Shown here in pieces: positions 30,731-38,964 of a stretch of DNA of 64,000 nt (within the stretch, counting starts at the first letter, position 1; every line of letters starts with the position of its first letter). The position numbers and the translations under genes are program-made. The notes below the pieces were generated by a model. That model had not been told where the DNA came from. It ran no database searches and saw only the letters and a program-made list of their open reading frames with translations. Origin of the DNA: Gammaproteobacteria bacterium (lineage in GTDB: Bacteria > Pseudomonadota > Gammaproteobacteria > Pseudomonadales > Azotimanducaceae); contig JAPPGA010000063.1 of NCBI GenBank assembly GCA_028821515.1, positions 37,421 to 101,420 of the forward strand, in the 5' to 3' direction.

Positions 30731-31572
30731 AGCAATCCGTCCCCGGCCAATACTGTCGCGGTTGCCGTTCGCATGGGAGGCGGCTTGAGGGTCGACACCG
30801 AGTTTGGCTGCAGCCGGTCCGGCAGGGCGATGCCGTGTGCGGCGGGATCGGCAAAAATCGCCGCGAAGGCGAGTAGCCTCGGCACATAGACGGCCGTTTC
30901 CCTGGGCCATCTCAAATCGAAAAAGGATGCCCCGGCAGTGGCGCTGTCAAGTAACTCGGCGACCTTGTTCTCCCCGCAGTTGTATGCGGCGAGGGCCAGG
31001 GTCCAGTCGCTGAAGAGGCGCTGCAGATCGACCAGGTAGCGGAGCGCGGCATCTGTGGATGCGGTGGGGTCGCGGCGCTCGTCGACCCGCCAGCCGACCT
31101 TCAGTCCGTAGCGTTTGGCGGTGCCGGGGATCAGTTGCCACAGGCCTCGCGCGCCGCTCCGCGACACGGCTGCCGGGTTGACGCCGCTCTCGACAATTGG
31201 CAGCAGGCAGACTTCCGACGGCAGGCCGCGTACGCGCGCCTCTTCGCAGATCCGGGGCAGATAACGCTCGATGCGGGGCGAAAGCACGGAGAGGTAGGCG
31301 GGGCTTCGTCTAACGCGATCTATCTCCTGTAACACCACCGGTTGGTCGAGCCTGTGATTCAGTGCGAATCCCTGGCGCAACTCCTCAAGAAAACCCGTGA
31401 TCGACACGGGAACATCGATGAGTTCGTGCGATGCCGCACCTGCTCCGAATGCCCCGGCGACGAAAAACGAACCAAGCAGCCGGCGGAAAAACGTCGTGGA
31501 GGGAATCCGGGCGACGCTAATGGAAAGTCGGCTGTTCACGACGACTCCGGCAAACCGGGATGTGCCTTGCAT
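30676..31572 (-). CDS. Lytic murein transglycosylase, MltD-like catalytic domain without LysM repeats
   Basis: Exported enzyme (298 residues) that cleaves peptidoglycan with 1,6-anhydro product formation. A membrane segment (LLGSFFVAGAFGAGAAS) acts as signal. The SLT domain shows the catalytic Glu in LLPIVESGVNP, then SRSGARGLWQLIPGTAKRYGL and LALAAYNCGENKV, the MltD type. E. coli MltD has LysM repeats after this domain; here only a short tail follows. A GTG at 31539 with GGAG upstream would trim 11 residues from a long signal region. Its 3' end overlaps ppiD by 55 bp. Confidence 0.88.
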   Translation of the reverse strand: MQGTSRFAGVVVNSRLSISVARIPSTTFFRRLLGSFFVAGAFGAGAASHELIDVPVSITGFLEELRQGFALNHRLDQPVVLQEIDRVRRSPAYLSVLSPRIERYLPRICEEARVRGLPSEVCLLPIVESGVNPAAVSRSGARGLWQLIPGTAKRYGLKVGWRVDERRDPTASTDAALRYLVDLQRLFSDWTLALAAYNCGENKVAELLDSATAGASFFDLRWPRETAVYVPRLLAFAAIFADPAAHGIALPDRLQPNSVSTLKPPPMRTATATVLAGDGLLYRPASSLRETTTEPIAR

Positions 31573-31712
31573 TGCACCTATCCGGGCAGTTTCTCTGGTT
31601 GCGGATCGAGAGCGCGCAGTACAAAATGACGGCGAGTCTCGTGGCTACTTTGCGGGAAAATACGGTCATTCGCAACCTCGCCTCGCCGGTTTCTTCTCAA
31701 CCACTCGAATTC

Positions 31713-32435
31713 ATGAGGAACTGGTTCTCAACGGAGCCGGGAAGACGGTTGCTCACGCGCGAAATCTCGCTGATTCGCAGACATGTGCGCCGTTTTCACG
31801 GTGAATGCCTGTTATGGATGGGACCCGCGCCGCAGACAACGGCAGCCACGGCGCGTTGCATGGTCAAGAACCGTTTCTACCTGTCGGGGGACCCGTCCGG
31901 GAACCCGTCCGGGAACCCGTCCGCCGTTCGTGGAAGCGAACTTCCATCCGCGGTCGCCGTCCCGGAAGCGTTACCGTTCCCCGCGAACAGCCTGGATGGA
32001 GTTGTCGTCCACCACGCTCTTGAGTATGCCCAGGACCCACGTGCCGCCATCCGGGAAATCACGCGCGTGATCCGTCCAGGAGGCAGGTTGCTGATCTGTG
32101 CGTTCAATCCACTGTCGCTATGGGCGTTGCGCCGTCCCCGCGGAATGACACTGGTGACCGCCTACCGGCTCAGTGACTGGTTGGCCGTTCTCGGATTTGA
32201 TCGCGAAGAGCATGTGAAATACATGAACTACCGGGGATGCCTGAAACTGGGGCTCGACGGCGAGCGCTGGCGGATGATCGGAGACTGGCTTGCCGAAAGG
32301 CGCGTGCCCCTGGGCGGGGTTTACCTGGTGCTCGCAGTGAAGAACTCCGCCGCGCGGACCGGTACCGGGCGTTTGGACCCTGCGGCAGACAATATCGCCC
32401 CGCTTGCGATTCCGAGACCCATGGCCCGCCAGTGA
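31713..32435 (+). CDS. YafS-like SAM-dependent methyltransferase
   Basis: Predicted class I methyltransferase of 240 residues, the length of E. coli YafS, next to rnhA-dnaQ as in E. coli. The start MRNWFSTEPGRRLLTREISL is typical. The SAM motif I region is degenerate (CLLWMGPAPQ). Later motifs are clear: SLDGVVVHHALEYAQDP and RPGGRLLICAFNPLSLWALRR. A 12-bp tandem repeat at 31891-31923 encodes GDPSGNPSGNPS in a loop. An ATG at 31626 is possible but adds residues absent from the family. The stop overlaps the rnhA GTG. Confidence 0.82.
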   Translation: MRNWFSTEPGRRLLTREISLIRRHVRRFHGECLLWMGPAPQTTAATARCMVKNRFYLSGDPSGNPSGNPSAVRGSELPSAVAVPEALPFPANSLDGVVVHHALEYAQDPRAAIREITRVIRPGGRLLICAFNPLSLWALRRPRGMTLVTAYRLSDWLAVLGFDREEHVKYMNYRGCLKLGLDGERWRMIGDWLAERRVPLGGVYLVLAVKNSAARTGTGRLDPAADNIAPLAIPRPMARQ

Positions 32436-32896
32436 ACGCCGGGGCCGTGATCGAGATATTCACCGACGGTGCATGCCGGGGAAACCCGGGACCCGGTGGT
32501 TGGGCCGCCCTGGTGCGTTGCGGCGAACGCGAGACACTGATCAAGGGTGCGGTACCGAGCACCACGAACAACAGGATGGAACTCGAGGCTGCCATCGAGG
32601 GACTGGCCGCTCTCGGCAGCGCGCGCCGGCAGGTCCGTCTGACGACGGACTCGCAATACGTGCGCCTGGGCGTGACACAGTGGATGGAACGCTGGAAAAC
32701 GAACGGCTGGCGAACCTCGGGCAGGGACCCGGTCAAGAACCGTGAGCTCTGGGAACGCCTCGACGCACTGGCGTCGATGCACGAGGTGGAGTGGTTGTGG
32801 GTCAAGGGCCACAGCGGCGTCGAAGGGAACGAGCGGGTTGATCGAGCCGCCAACGACGCCATCGACGCGATGCTCGGAGGATCATGCGGCAGGTAG
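32432..32896 (+). CDS. rnhA: Ribonuclease HI
   Basis: Degrades RNA in RNA-DNA hybrids. The protein has 154 residues from the GTG at 32432 (E. coli 155). The catalytic carboxylates are Asp in FTDGACRGNPGPGG, Glu in RMELEA, Asp in TTDSQYV and the C-terminal Asp of NERVD. The GTG overlaps the methyltransferase stop (GTGA), and the 3' end overlaps dnaQ by 13 bases on the same strand. In E. coli rnhA and dnaQ are divergent, so this arrangement differs. Confidence 0.96.
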   Translation: MNAGAVIEIFTDGACRGNPGPGGWAALVRCGERETLIKGAVPSTTNNRMELEAAIEGLAALGSARRQVRLTTDSQYVRLGVTQWMERWKTNGWRTSGRDPVKNRELWERLDALASMHEVEWLWVKGHSGVEGNERVDRAANDAIDAMLGGSCGR

Positions 32897-33606
32897 TTCT
32901 GGATACCGAGACGACGGGGCTCGAAGCGGAGCGGGGTCATCGCATCATCGAGATTGGCGCGGTCGAGCTTCTTGACCGGCGCGTTACCGATCACCGTTTC
33001 CACTGCTACATCCACCCAGAACGTCCTATTGACGACGCTGCGACAGAAGTACACGGGCTGACCCTGGAGCGCCTGGAAAAGGAACCCAGGTTCGCTGAGG
33101 TCGCCCTCGACTTCGTCAACTTCATTCGCGGTGCGGAGGTGATCATCCACAACGCGTCGTTCGATGAGTCGTTCATCGACTTTGAATTCAGCCTGTTGGG
33201 CGAGACGGATGGAATCCCGGCCAGGATCAGGGATGTATGCAGCATAGTGGATTCCCTGGACCTGGCCCGCCGCAAGCATCCCGGGCAACAGAACTCTATC
33301 GATGCCCTGTGCCGGCGCTACGGCGTGGACGACTCCCAGCGCGAATTCCACGGCGGGCTGGTGGACGCGGAGATCCTGGCGGATCTCTACCTGTTGATGA
33401 CGGGAGGCCAGACCTCGCTGTTCGACTCGGACTCGCAACAAAGCGCGCTGTCGCGCGACGAAGACCTCGAACGGCTTCCCGCCGACCGGCCGCGACTCCC
33501 CGTGGTGCCGGCCACACCCGAGGAGTTGGTCGCCCACGAGGGTATGCTGGACAGGATACAGGCCGGAACGGATAGCGCCGTGGTCTGGCGCGTGCCTCGT
33601 GAATAA
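32884..33606 (+). CDS. dnaQ: DNA polymerase III epsilon subunit (proofreading exonuclease)
   Basis: 3'-5' exonuclease of the replicase, 240 residues (E. coli 243). ExoI LDTETTGLE, ExoII VIIHNASFDESFID and ExoIIIepsilon HGGLVDAEILADLYL carry the catalytic DEDDh residues. The C-terminal tail that binds the alpha subunit is present but divergent. The ATG has GGAGG upstream, inside rnhA. The next gene converges from the minus strand 5 bp after the stop. Confidence 0.95.
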   Translation: MRQVVLDTETTGLEAERGHRIIEIGAVELLDRRVTDHRFHCYIHPERPIDDAATEVHGLTLERLEKEPRFAEVALDFVNFIRGAEVIIHNASFDESFIDFEFSLLGETDGIPARIRDVCSIVDSLDLARRKHPGQQNSIDALCRRYGVDDSQREFHGGLVDAEILADLYLLMTGGQTSLFDSDSQQSALSRDEDLERLPADRPRLPVVPATPEELVAHEGMLDRIQAGTDSAVVWRVPRE

Positions 33607-33611
33607 CCGGG

Positions 33612-34613
33612 TTAGGTGAAGGCGACCAACCGGTCGATGAGCCAGTAGGCGGCAACGCAGCCCACAGCGTACCCCGCCACCGACCGCCCTCGGTCCAGAT
33701 CGAGACCTGCAAGCGCCGCTCCGCGGAGCGCCAGGACCACGCCCAGGGCAAAGATCACCTGACCGATCTCGACGCCGATATTGAAGAAGATCAGGCCGGT
33801 GATGACTTCGACCTGTGGCAGGCCGATTTCGTTGAGCACGGCAGCGAACCCGAGCCCGTGCAGCAGGCCGAACGCACTGGAAACCGTTATCGGGTAACGC
33901 CAGGTGAGTGACCCGCTGCCGGCACCTCCGGCCCGGTGCGGCCCCTTGGCCACTTCGGTCGCAAGGAACAGGACGCTCAGGGCGATGACGGCCTCGGTAG
34001 GGGGCACAGGCAGCCGGACGACATCCAGCGCGGACAGGGCGAGTGTGATCGAATGCGCCACTGTGAAGCCCGTGATGGTGATGACGATCCGTTTCCAGTT
34101 TCCGGCGATCCAGATCAGGCAGACGAGGAATAGCAGGTGGTCGAAACCGACCCATATGTGTTCCGCACCGAGCCAGGTGTACTGCACCGCGACGGTGGCG
34201 ACATCTTCGGGACCGGGCATCCTGAACCTGCGCGTACCCGAGGACAGCGCCATGGTGTGGCTCTCTGCCGTCAGCAGGTTCACCCTCACGACCGTCGGAT
34301 TGGCCACCTCGCGCCGGGGATAGGAAATCGTCAGCTCGGCGCCATGCAGGGCGTGGGTGCAGTGGATCACGGTCGTCGCGCGCGCGGAGAGGGTCGTGCC
34401 GCAGGTCTCCGGCAACACGATCCGGGGGACGTTGTCCGCGCGCACCCTTGGCGGTGTCTTGATCCGCAGCAGGTAGCGGTTTTCGGCCTCCTCGTCGATC
34501 TGTATGTACAGGGGACGCAGGTCATCGGCCGTGGCCGCCGATGCGATGGCGATGCACACAACCGTGGCCGTACCCCACACCCATTGCTGTCGTTCGACGG
34601 GACGACGCCTCAC
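33612..34613 (-). CDS. HupE/UreJ-like membrane protein with periplasmic N-terminal domain
   Basis: The 333-residue protein has a signal peptide (VVCIAIASAATA), a periplasmic beta-rich region with two cysteines (about residues 25-145), and six or seven membrane segments with the HupE/UreJ_2 motifs: HIWVGFDHLLFLVCLI, GFTVAHSITLALSAL and FGLLHGLGFA. Conserved His and Asp residues in these helices suggest metal binding or transport (inference). It overlaps the upstream parvulin gene by 4 bp. The pair is probably one functional unit. Confidence 0.85.
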   Translation of the reverse strand: MRRRPVERQQWVWGTATVVCIAIASAATADDLRPLYIQIDEEAENRYLLRIKTPPRVRADNVPRIVLPETCGTTLSARATTVIHCTHALHGAELTISYPRREVANPTVVRVNLLTAESHTMALSSGTRRFRMPGPEDVATVAVQYTWLGAEHIWVGFDHLLFLVCLIWIAGNWKRIVITITGFTVAHSITLALSALDVVRLPVPPTEAVIALSVLFLATEVAKGPHRAGGAGSGSLTWRYPITVSSAFGLLHGLGFAAVLNEIGLPQVEVITGLIFFNIGVEIGQVIFALGVVLALRGAALAGLDLDRGRSVAGYAVGCVAAYWLIDRLVAFT

Positions 34614-35488
34614 GGCATCGTCCCGGGCAGGTCAACAACGATTTCGTAGGCGCTCCGGGCGTCCTGGTAGAAGTTCTCGAGCGCTTCGCGTATGCGCTCG
34701 GCGGTCAAGTCCTGAGCGACCCGTTGCCGGACTTCCGCCATCCGAGGGAAACGGCCGGGCTTGCGCGACGAGACCATCACGAGATGATGGCCGTGCTCCG
34801 ATGCGATGGGACCGACCCAGCGGTCGGACGGCGCCAGGTTGAACACCGTGTCGGTGAACCCGGCGCCGAAGTGGGAGGCGACTTCCTCCGGTTCCCTGGC
34901 GACGTAGTTCCTGTGATAGAGAAACAGGTCGCCGAGGGACGGCCCATCGTGAAACGGCACCGCGTCCCGGTTGAGTCTTTCGAGCGTGTCGGTGGTCAAC
35001 GTTTCCGCTCTCTCGCCCCGGTGCTCCGTGCTGAAGTACACGTGCGTGAAGGTGATCTCCGGCGGAATGACATAGCGCTCCCTATTGGCTTCGTGGAACG
35101 CCTTGAGTTCATCATCGGAAAACTCCATGGTGTCTTCGATGAACCCCCGGTTGACGTAGTCGAGTTGCGCGATCAGGCGGCGTCGGCCGACGTGATCGAA
35201 CGGGTCCAGGCCGATTTCCCGCGCCTGCCGGAAGAGCACCTCGTCGCGGACGTAGTCCTCGATGAGGGCATCCCGCTGCTCGCTGCCCATGCCTCCAAGT
35301 ACGGTGGCGGCGGAATCCGCATTGAGACGGGGATCGCGATTTGCCAGAAACTGAACGAGAGTGGCCTGGTCGACGCGAATCTCGTCGGCTGGCGCTGGTC
35401 TGTCGTCGCTGACCCATTCGAAAGCCAGGAACAGCATGGCCCCGGCGAGCATGAAGTGCAGAAGCGGTTCGCGCAGGATGCGTTTCAC
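34610..35488 (-). CDS. Membrane-anchored peptidyl-prolyl isomerase (PpiC-type)
   Basis: The 292-residue protein has an N-terminal membrane anchor (LLHFMLAGAMLFLAFEWV), a helical region containing EDYVRDEVLFRQAREIGLD, and a parvulin-like domain from about residue 150, with DLFLYH, VFNLAPSDRWVGPIASEHGHHLVMV. The catalytic-site motifs are weaker than in PpiD. It overlaps the HupE-like gene (ATGA), suggesting that it folds or protects that protein's periplasmic domain. It is divergent from nudC with 245 bp between. Confidence 0.82.
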   Translation of the reverse strand: MKRILREPLLHFMLAGAMLFLAFEWVSDDRPAPADEIRVDQATLVQFLANRDPRLNADSAATVLGGMGSEQRDALIEDYVRDEVLFRQAREIGLDPFDHVGRRRLIAQLDYVNRGFIEDTMEFSDDELKAFHEANRERYVIPPEITFTHVYFSTEHRGERAETLTTDTLERLNRDAVPFHDGPSLGDLFLYHRNYVAREPEEVASHFGAGFTDTVFNLAPSDRWVGPIASEHGHHLVMVSSRKPGRFPRMAEVRQRVAQDLTAERIREALENFYQDARSAYEIVVDLPGTMP

Positions 35489-35733
35489 GGGACTCGACCG
35501 GGAATGTCCGGAACGTGAGCCCGTTGCCCGTCGATCCGGGTTGGGCGGGGAGGACGGCTGCGCGGTCCGACGCCGGTTTCTCCGGCCGTCCGGGGCGAAA
35601 CGAGGATTCCCTTGTGCATGCGCCGATATGCTATTCCACGAAACCCACTTTGGCGCGGCGAAAAGTGCGAGCCATTGGGGTCGGCGATGATCGTTTATAG
35701 TTGCTTTTTTGCGTTGCCCCGGGAGACCTGAGG

Positions 35734-36582
35734 ATGTGGCCCACCGAGCCCGACGCCTTCGAGTCCGCCGTGACTGCGCCGGAAGGCGCCGATACCGACG
35801 ACGCCCTGTACTTCATCTTCATCGAAGACCGTATCGTCTGTCTGAGCGAAGGTGGTATCCCGAGGGCCGTGACGCGCGACGAATTCCGCTGGTTCGATGT
35901 CGACGTATCGCTCAGGCACTACCTGGGGCGCTGGGAGGGGCGGTCGTGCTTCGTCCTCGTGATTGCGGGGACGGTGCCCGATGGTTTCGCGACCGTCGAC
36001 CTGCGCGACTGGATGGAGCGGGTCGACCCGGCGTTCTTCTACCTCGCGGGACGGGCCAGGCAGGTGGTCGACTGGCATCGGAATCACCGTTTCTGTGGCC
36101 GCTGCGGCGCTCGGACCCGCGACCACGAAGCCGACCGGGCGAAGCAGTGCCCCAATTGCGGACTGCTCAACTATCCGAGGCTATCCCCGAGCATCATCGT
36201 CCTGGTGCGCAGGGGAGACGAGATGCTGTTGGCGCGCAATGCCCGCTGGAGGCACGGCATGTTCAGCACGATTGCCGGTTTCGTCGAACCTGGCGAGTCC
36301 ATCGAGCAGGCCGTCCATCGCGAAGTGCGCGAGGAAGTCGGCCTCGAGATAGCCGGACTGCGCTACATGGGCAGCCAGCCGTGGCCCTTTCCCAACTCCC
36401 TGATGCTGGGCTTCCACGCCGACTATGCGGGCGGAGATATCGTCTGCCAGGAGGACGAGATCGACGAGGCAAGGTGGTTCCACTATACCCAGCGTCCGAA
36501 TACGCCCACGCGCATGGCGATATCCGCCTGGCTCATCGACGCATTCGTCAGGGAGAAGGAAGAGTCGCGCGGTTCGGCCTGA
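35734..36582 (+). CDS. nudC: NAD(H) pyrophosphatase / NAD-RNA decapping hydrolase
   Basis: Nudix hydrolase of 282 residues. The zinc ribbon has Cys121, Cys124, Cys139 and Cys142, with the same spacing as E. coli NudC. The Nudix box GFVEPGESIEQAVHREVREEVGLE follows, then the NudC-specific SQPWPFPNSLM motif. The ATG at 35734 follows GGGAG 8 bases upstream. A T-rich stretch with TATAGT (35696-35701) just upstream may be the -10. The 3' end overlaps the convergent SCP2-like gene by 35 bp. Confidence 0.95.
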   Translation: MWPTEPDAFESAVTAPEGADTDDALYFIFIEDRIVCLSEGGIPRAVTRDEFRWFDVDVSLRHYLGRWEGRSCFVLVIAGTVPDGFATVDLRDWMERVDPAFFYLAGRARQVVDWHRNHRFCGRCGARTRDHEADRAKQCPNCGLLNYPRLSPSIIVLVRRGDEMLLARNARWRHGMFSTIAGFVEPGESIEQAVHREVREEVGLEIAGLRYMGSQPWPFPNSLMLGFHADYAGGDIVCQEDEIDEARWFHYTQRPNTPTRMAISAWLIDAFVREKEESRGSA

Positions 36583-36904
36583 AGGCCATCAGCAACAGGA
36601 ATATCAGCGTGATGTGCCCGTCTGAGCGGAATGCGCCACGCATGAAGGCGGAGACGAAGTCACCGCCGCCCCCGAGGAGCGACAGCAGCGTTTCCTCGCA
36701 ATCGAAATAGAACGTCGCTTCGGGCGACAAGCTCTCGTCGAAGATAATTCCCGCTGGCGTCATCCGGCAAACCAGCGGTCGCCTGCTGGCAATGGCGAAC
36801 GCAACGTGGATGTCGTGTCCGGCCACCGCCGCGCGCTGGTAGCGGGCTGCCAGTTCCTGCGCAAGCGTGTCCTGGTCCATCATGGCGTCGAGGCGCGCCC
36901 CCAA
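36548..36904 (-). CDS. SCP2 sterol-carrier-like domain protein
   Basis: The 118-residue protein resembles small SCP2-fold lipid-binding proteins: DIHVAFAIASRRPLVCRM, then ATFYFDCEETLLSLLGGGGDFVSAFMRGAFRSDGHITL. No signal peptide. The fold binds lipids or acyl-CoA in a hydrophobic tunnel; ligand unknown. The start could move to the Met-Met at residues 8-9. It ends inside the nudC 3' end on the other strand and is divergent from sohB (64 bp). Confidence 0.75.
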   Translation of the reverse strand: MGARLDAMMDQDTLAQELAARYQRAAVAGHDIHVAFAIASRRPLVCRMTPAGIIFDESLSPEATFYFDCEETLLSLLGGGGDFVSAFMRGAFRSDGHITLIFLLLMAFRPNRATLPSP

Positions 36905-36968
36905 GTCTCTCGCGAAATTGCCCTTGTGGTAGATTAGCGCGTCTTCCCCGTCCCTTTGCGAATCCCAG

Positions 36969-37967
36969 ATGGAATACGTATTCGACTACCTGAGCTTCCT
37001 CGCGAAGGCTCTGACGGTCATCGCGGCCGTCGTGGTGATCATCGTCGCTGCGGGAGCGCGGCGCAGCCATCGGCCGGCGGAAGGTCGCGTCCAGGTGGTC
37101 CGGATCAACGACCGTTTGCGGGGGATGCGCAGCGCCCTCCAGCATGCTCTGACGCCTGCGGCGCGGCACAGGAAACTCGTCCGCGAAGAAAACAGGGAAC
37201 AAAAACGCGAACGGAAGACGACGGCGGACCGTGCGCGGGTGTTCGTCGTCAACTTCAAGGGGGACCTCGCGGCGTCCCAACTGGATTGCCTGCGTAACGA
37301 GATCACGGCGATCCTGACCAGCGCCAGGGAAGAGGACGAAGTCGTCGTAAGGATCGAGAGCACGGGGGGCCTGGTCCACGCGTACGGCCTTGCCGCATCG
37401 CAGCTTGCGAGGGTCAAGGAAAAGGGCATCCGCCTCGTGGCGGCGATAGACAAGGTGGCTGCCAGCGGCGGCTACATGATGGCGTCCGTCGCAGACAGGA
37501 TCGTTACTGCGCCCTTCGCGATCGTGGGCTCCATCGGTGTCGTGGCCCAGATGCCGAACGTCCACCGGTTCCTGAAGAAGCGCGACGTGGACGTCGAGCT
37601 TCTGACCGCCGGAGAGTACAAGCGGACGTTGACGGTATTCGGCCAGAACACGGACAGCGGACGGGCCAAGATGCAGGAGGAGATCGAGGACATCCACGCC
37701 CTGTTCAAGTCTTTTGTCGGTGAACACAGGCCGGACGTGGACCTGGATGCGGTCGGGACGGGAGAAGCGTGGTATGGCCAGCGGGCCATCGACCGCAAAC
37801 TCGTGGATCAACTCTGCACGTCCGACGAGTACCTGGTCGCGGCCTGTGACGACAAGGATGTCTTCGAAGTCCGCTGGATCGTGCCGGAGAAACCCATAGA
37901 GCGGCTCATGCGGCAATTGTCCACATCCTTCGGCCGGTTGGTCGAACGCGTGCTGGAGAGGTTCTGA
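36969..37967 (+). CDS. sohB: Inner-membrane peptidase SohB
   Basis: Signal peptide peptidase-type serine protease of 332 residues with an N-terminal membrane anchor (ALTVIAAVVVIIVAAG). An Arg/Lys/Glu-rich linker precedes the peptidase domain. The Ser/Lys dyad appears as AASGGYMMAS and AGEYKRTLT. The protein length and the SohB N-terminal domain distinguish it from SppA. The acuI-like gene starts at the next base after the stop. Confidence 0.92.
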   Translation: MEYVFDYLSFLAKALTVIAAVVVIIVAAGARRSHRPAEGRVQVVRINDRLRGMRSALQHALTPAARHRKLVREENREQKRERKTTADRARVFVVNFKGDLAASQLDCLRNEITAILTSAREEDEVVVRIESTGGLVHAYGLAASQLARVKEKGIRLVAAIDKVAASGGYMMASVADRIVTAPFAIVGSIGVVAQMPNVHRFLKKRDVDVELLTAGEYKRTLTVFGQNTDSGRAKMQEEIEDIHALFKSFVGEHRPDVDLDAVGTGEAWYGQRAIDRKLVDQLCTSDEYLVAACDDKDVFEVRWIVPEKPIERLMRQLSTSFGRLVERVLERF

Positions 37968-38960
37968 ATGGCCACGTTCAGGGCGTTCTGGGTCGAGAGG
38001 GGAGACAAGGGGTTTGCCCGATCGATCATTTCCCGCGACGTGGACGACCTGCCGGCAGGCGATCTGCTCATCGAGGTGCGGTACTCCTCCCTCAACTACA
38101 AGGACGCCATGTCCGCGACTGGACGGCCGGGCGTCACGCGGAACTATCCGCATACTCCGGGCATCGACGCGGCCGGGACCGTGCTTGAATCTTCCGTTGA
38201 CACATTCAGTCCGGGGGATGCGGTCATCGCGATGGGTTTCGACCTCGGCATGAATACGCCGGGCGGTTTTGGGCAGCGAATTCGCATTCCTGCGGGGTGG
38301 GCGATACCCCTGCCGGCGGGACTGACGCTCGAACAGGCCATGATTCTTGGCACGGCGGGATTTACCGCGGCGCTGTCGGTCGAGAAGCTCGAGAGTGCCG
38401 GCATGACTCCCGCGGGCGGGCCCGTGCTCGTCACCGGCGCGACAGGGGGCGTCGGATCGGTCGCGGTGATGGTCTTGAGTCAGCGCGGCTACACGGTTCA
38501 TGCGGTGACGGGCAAGTCCTCGCAGCATGGTTTCCTGCGCGAGATCGGGGCGGCAGTGGTTGTCGGGCGCGAAGCGGCGCTCGCTGGCGCGGACCGGCCG
38601 TTGCTCCGTGAGACCTGGGGTGGTGTCGTTGACACGGTGGGCGGGGATATCCTGTTCAATGCCGTCAAGTCGCTAAGGTACGGCGCCAGCCTGGCCGCGT
38701 GCGGCCTCGTCGCATCGCCCGCGTTCTCCGCTACGGTGCTGCCGTTCATCCTTCGCCACGTGAACCTGCTGGGCATCGACTCGGTCGAACTTCCCATCGA
38801 GCACAAGATCGCCCTGTGGCAAAAGCTGGGCGGGGACTGGAGGATCGATGGACTGGATGCGTTGAAACAGCCGCTGCGGCTTGCGGAGCTTTCCCCGGCC
38901 ATCGACCGTATTCTCGCGGGCGAGATGGTCGGCCGCGGCGTTCTGCAGCTCGACGACTAG
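37968..38960 (+). CDS. acuI: Acrylyl-CoA reductase-like zinc-independent alcohol dehydrogenase (YhdH/AcuI)
   Basis: NADPH-dependent MDR-family reductase, 330 residues. YhdH/AcuI marks are YSSLNYKDAMSATGRPGVTRNYPHTPGIDAAG at the start, the nucleotide motif GATGGVGSVAVMVL, and GIDSVELP near the end. Family members reduce acrylyl-CoA to propionyl-CoA, for example in DMSP breakdown or detoxification. No DMSP gene is visible here, so the physiological role is open. It is translated directly after sohB. Confidence 0.9.
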   Translation: MATFRAFWVERGDKGFARSIISRDVDDLPAGDLLIEVRYSSLNYKDAMSATGRPGVTRNYPHTPGIDAAGTVLESSVDTFSPGDAVIAMGFDLGMNTPGGFGQRIRIPAGWAIPLPAGLTLEQAMILGTAGFTAALSVEKLESAGMTPAGGPVLVTGATGGVGSVAVMVLSQRGYTVHAVTGKSSQHGFLREIGAAVVVGREAALAGADRPLLRETWGGVVDTVGGDILFNAVKSLRYGASLAACGLVASPAFSATVLPFILRHVNLLGIDSVELPIEHKIALWQKLGGDWRIDGLDALKQPLRLAELSPAIDRILAGEMVGRGVLQLDD

Positions 38961-38964
38961 GCCC

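Noticed and set aside
32170..34155. Long minus-strand open frame of 661 codons
   Set aside because: It is antisense to the methyltransferase, rnhA and dnaQ genes, all with clear motifs. The translation is Arg/Pro/Ala-rich without any domain, as expected from GC-rich shadow frames.
36660..38528. Minus-strand open frame of 622 codons
   Set aside because: It lies opposite sohB and the acuI-like gene and has no recognisable domain; a GC-driven shadow.
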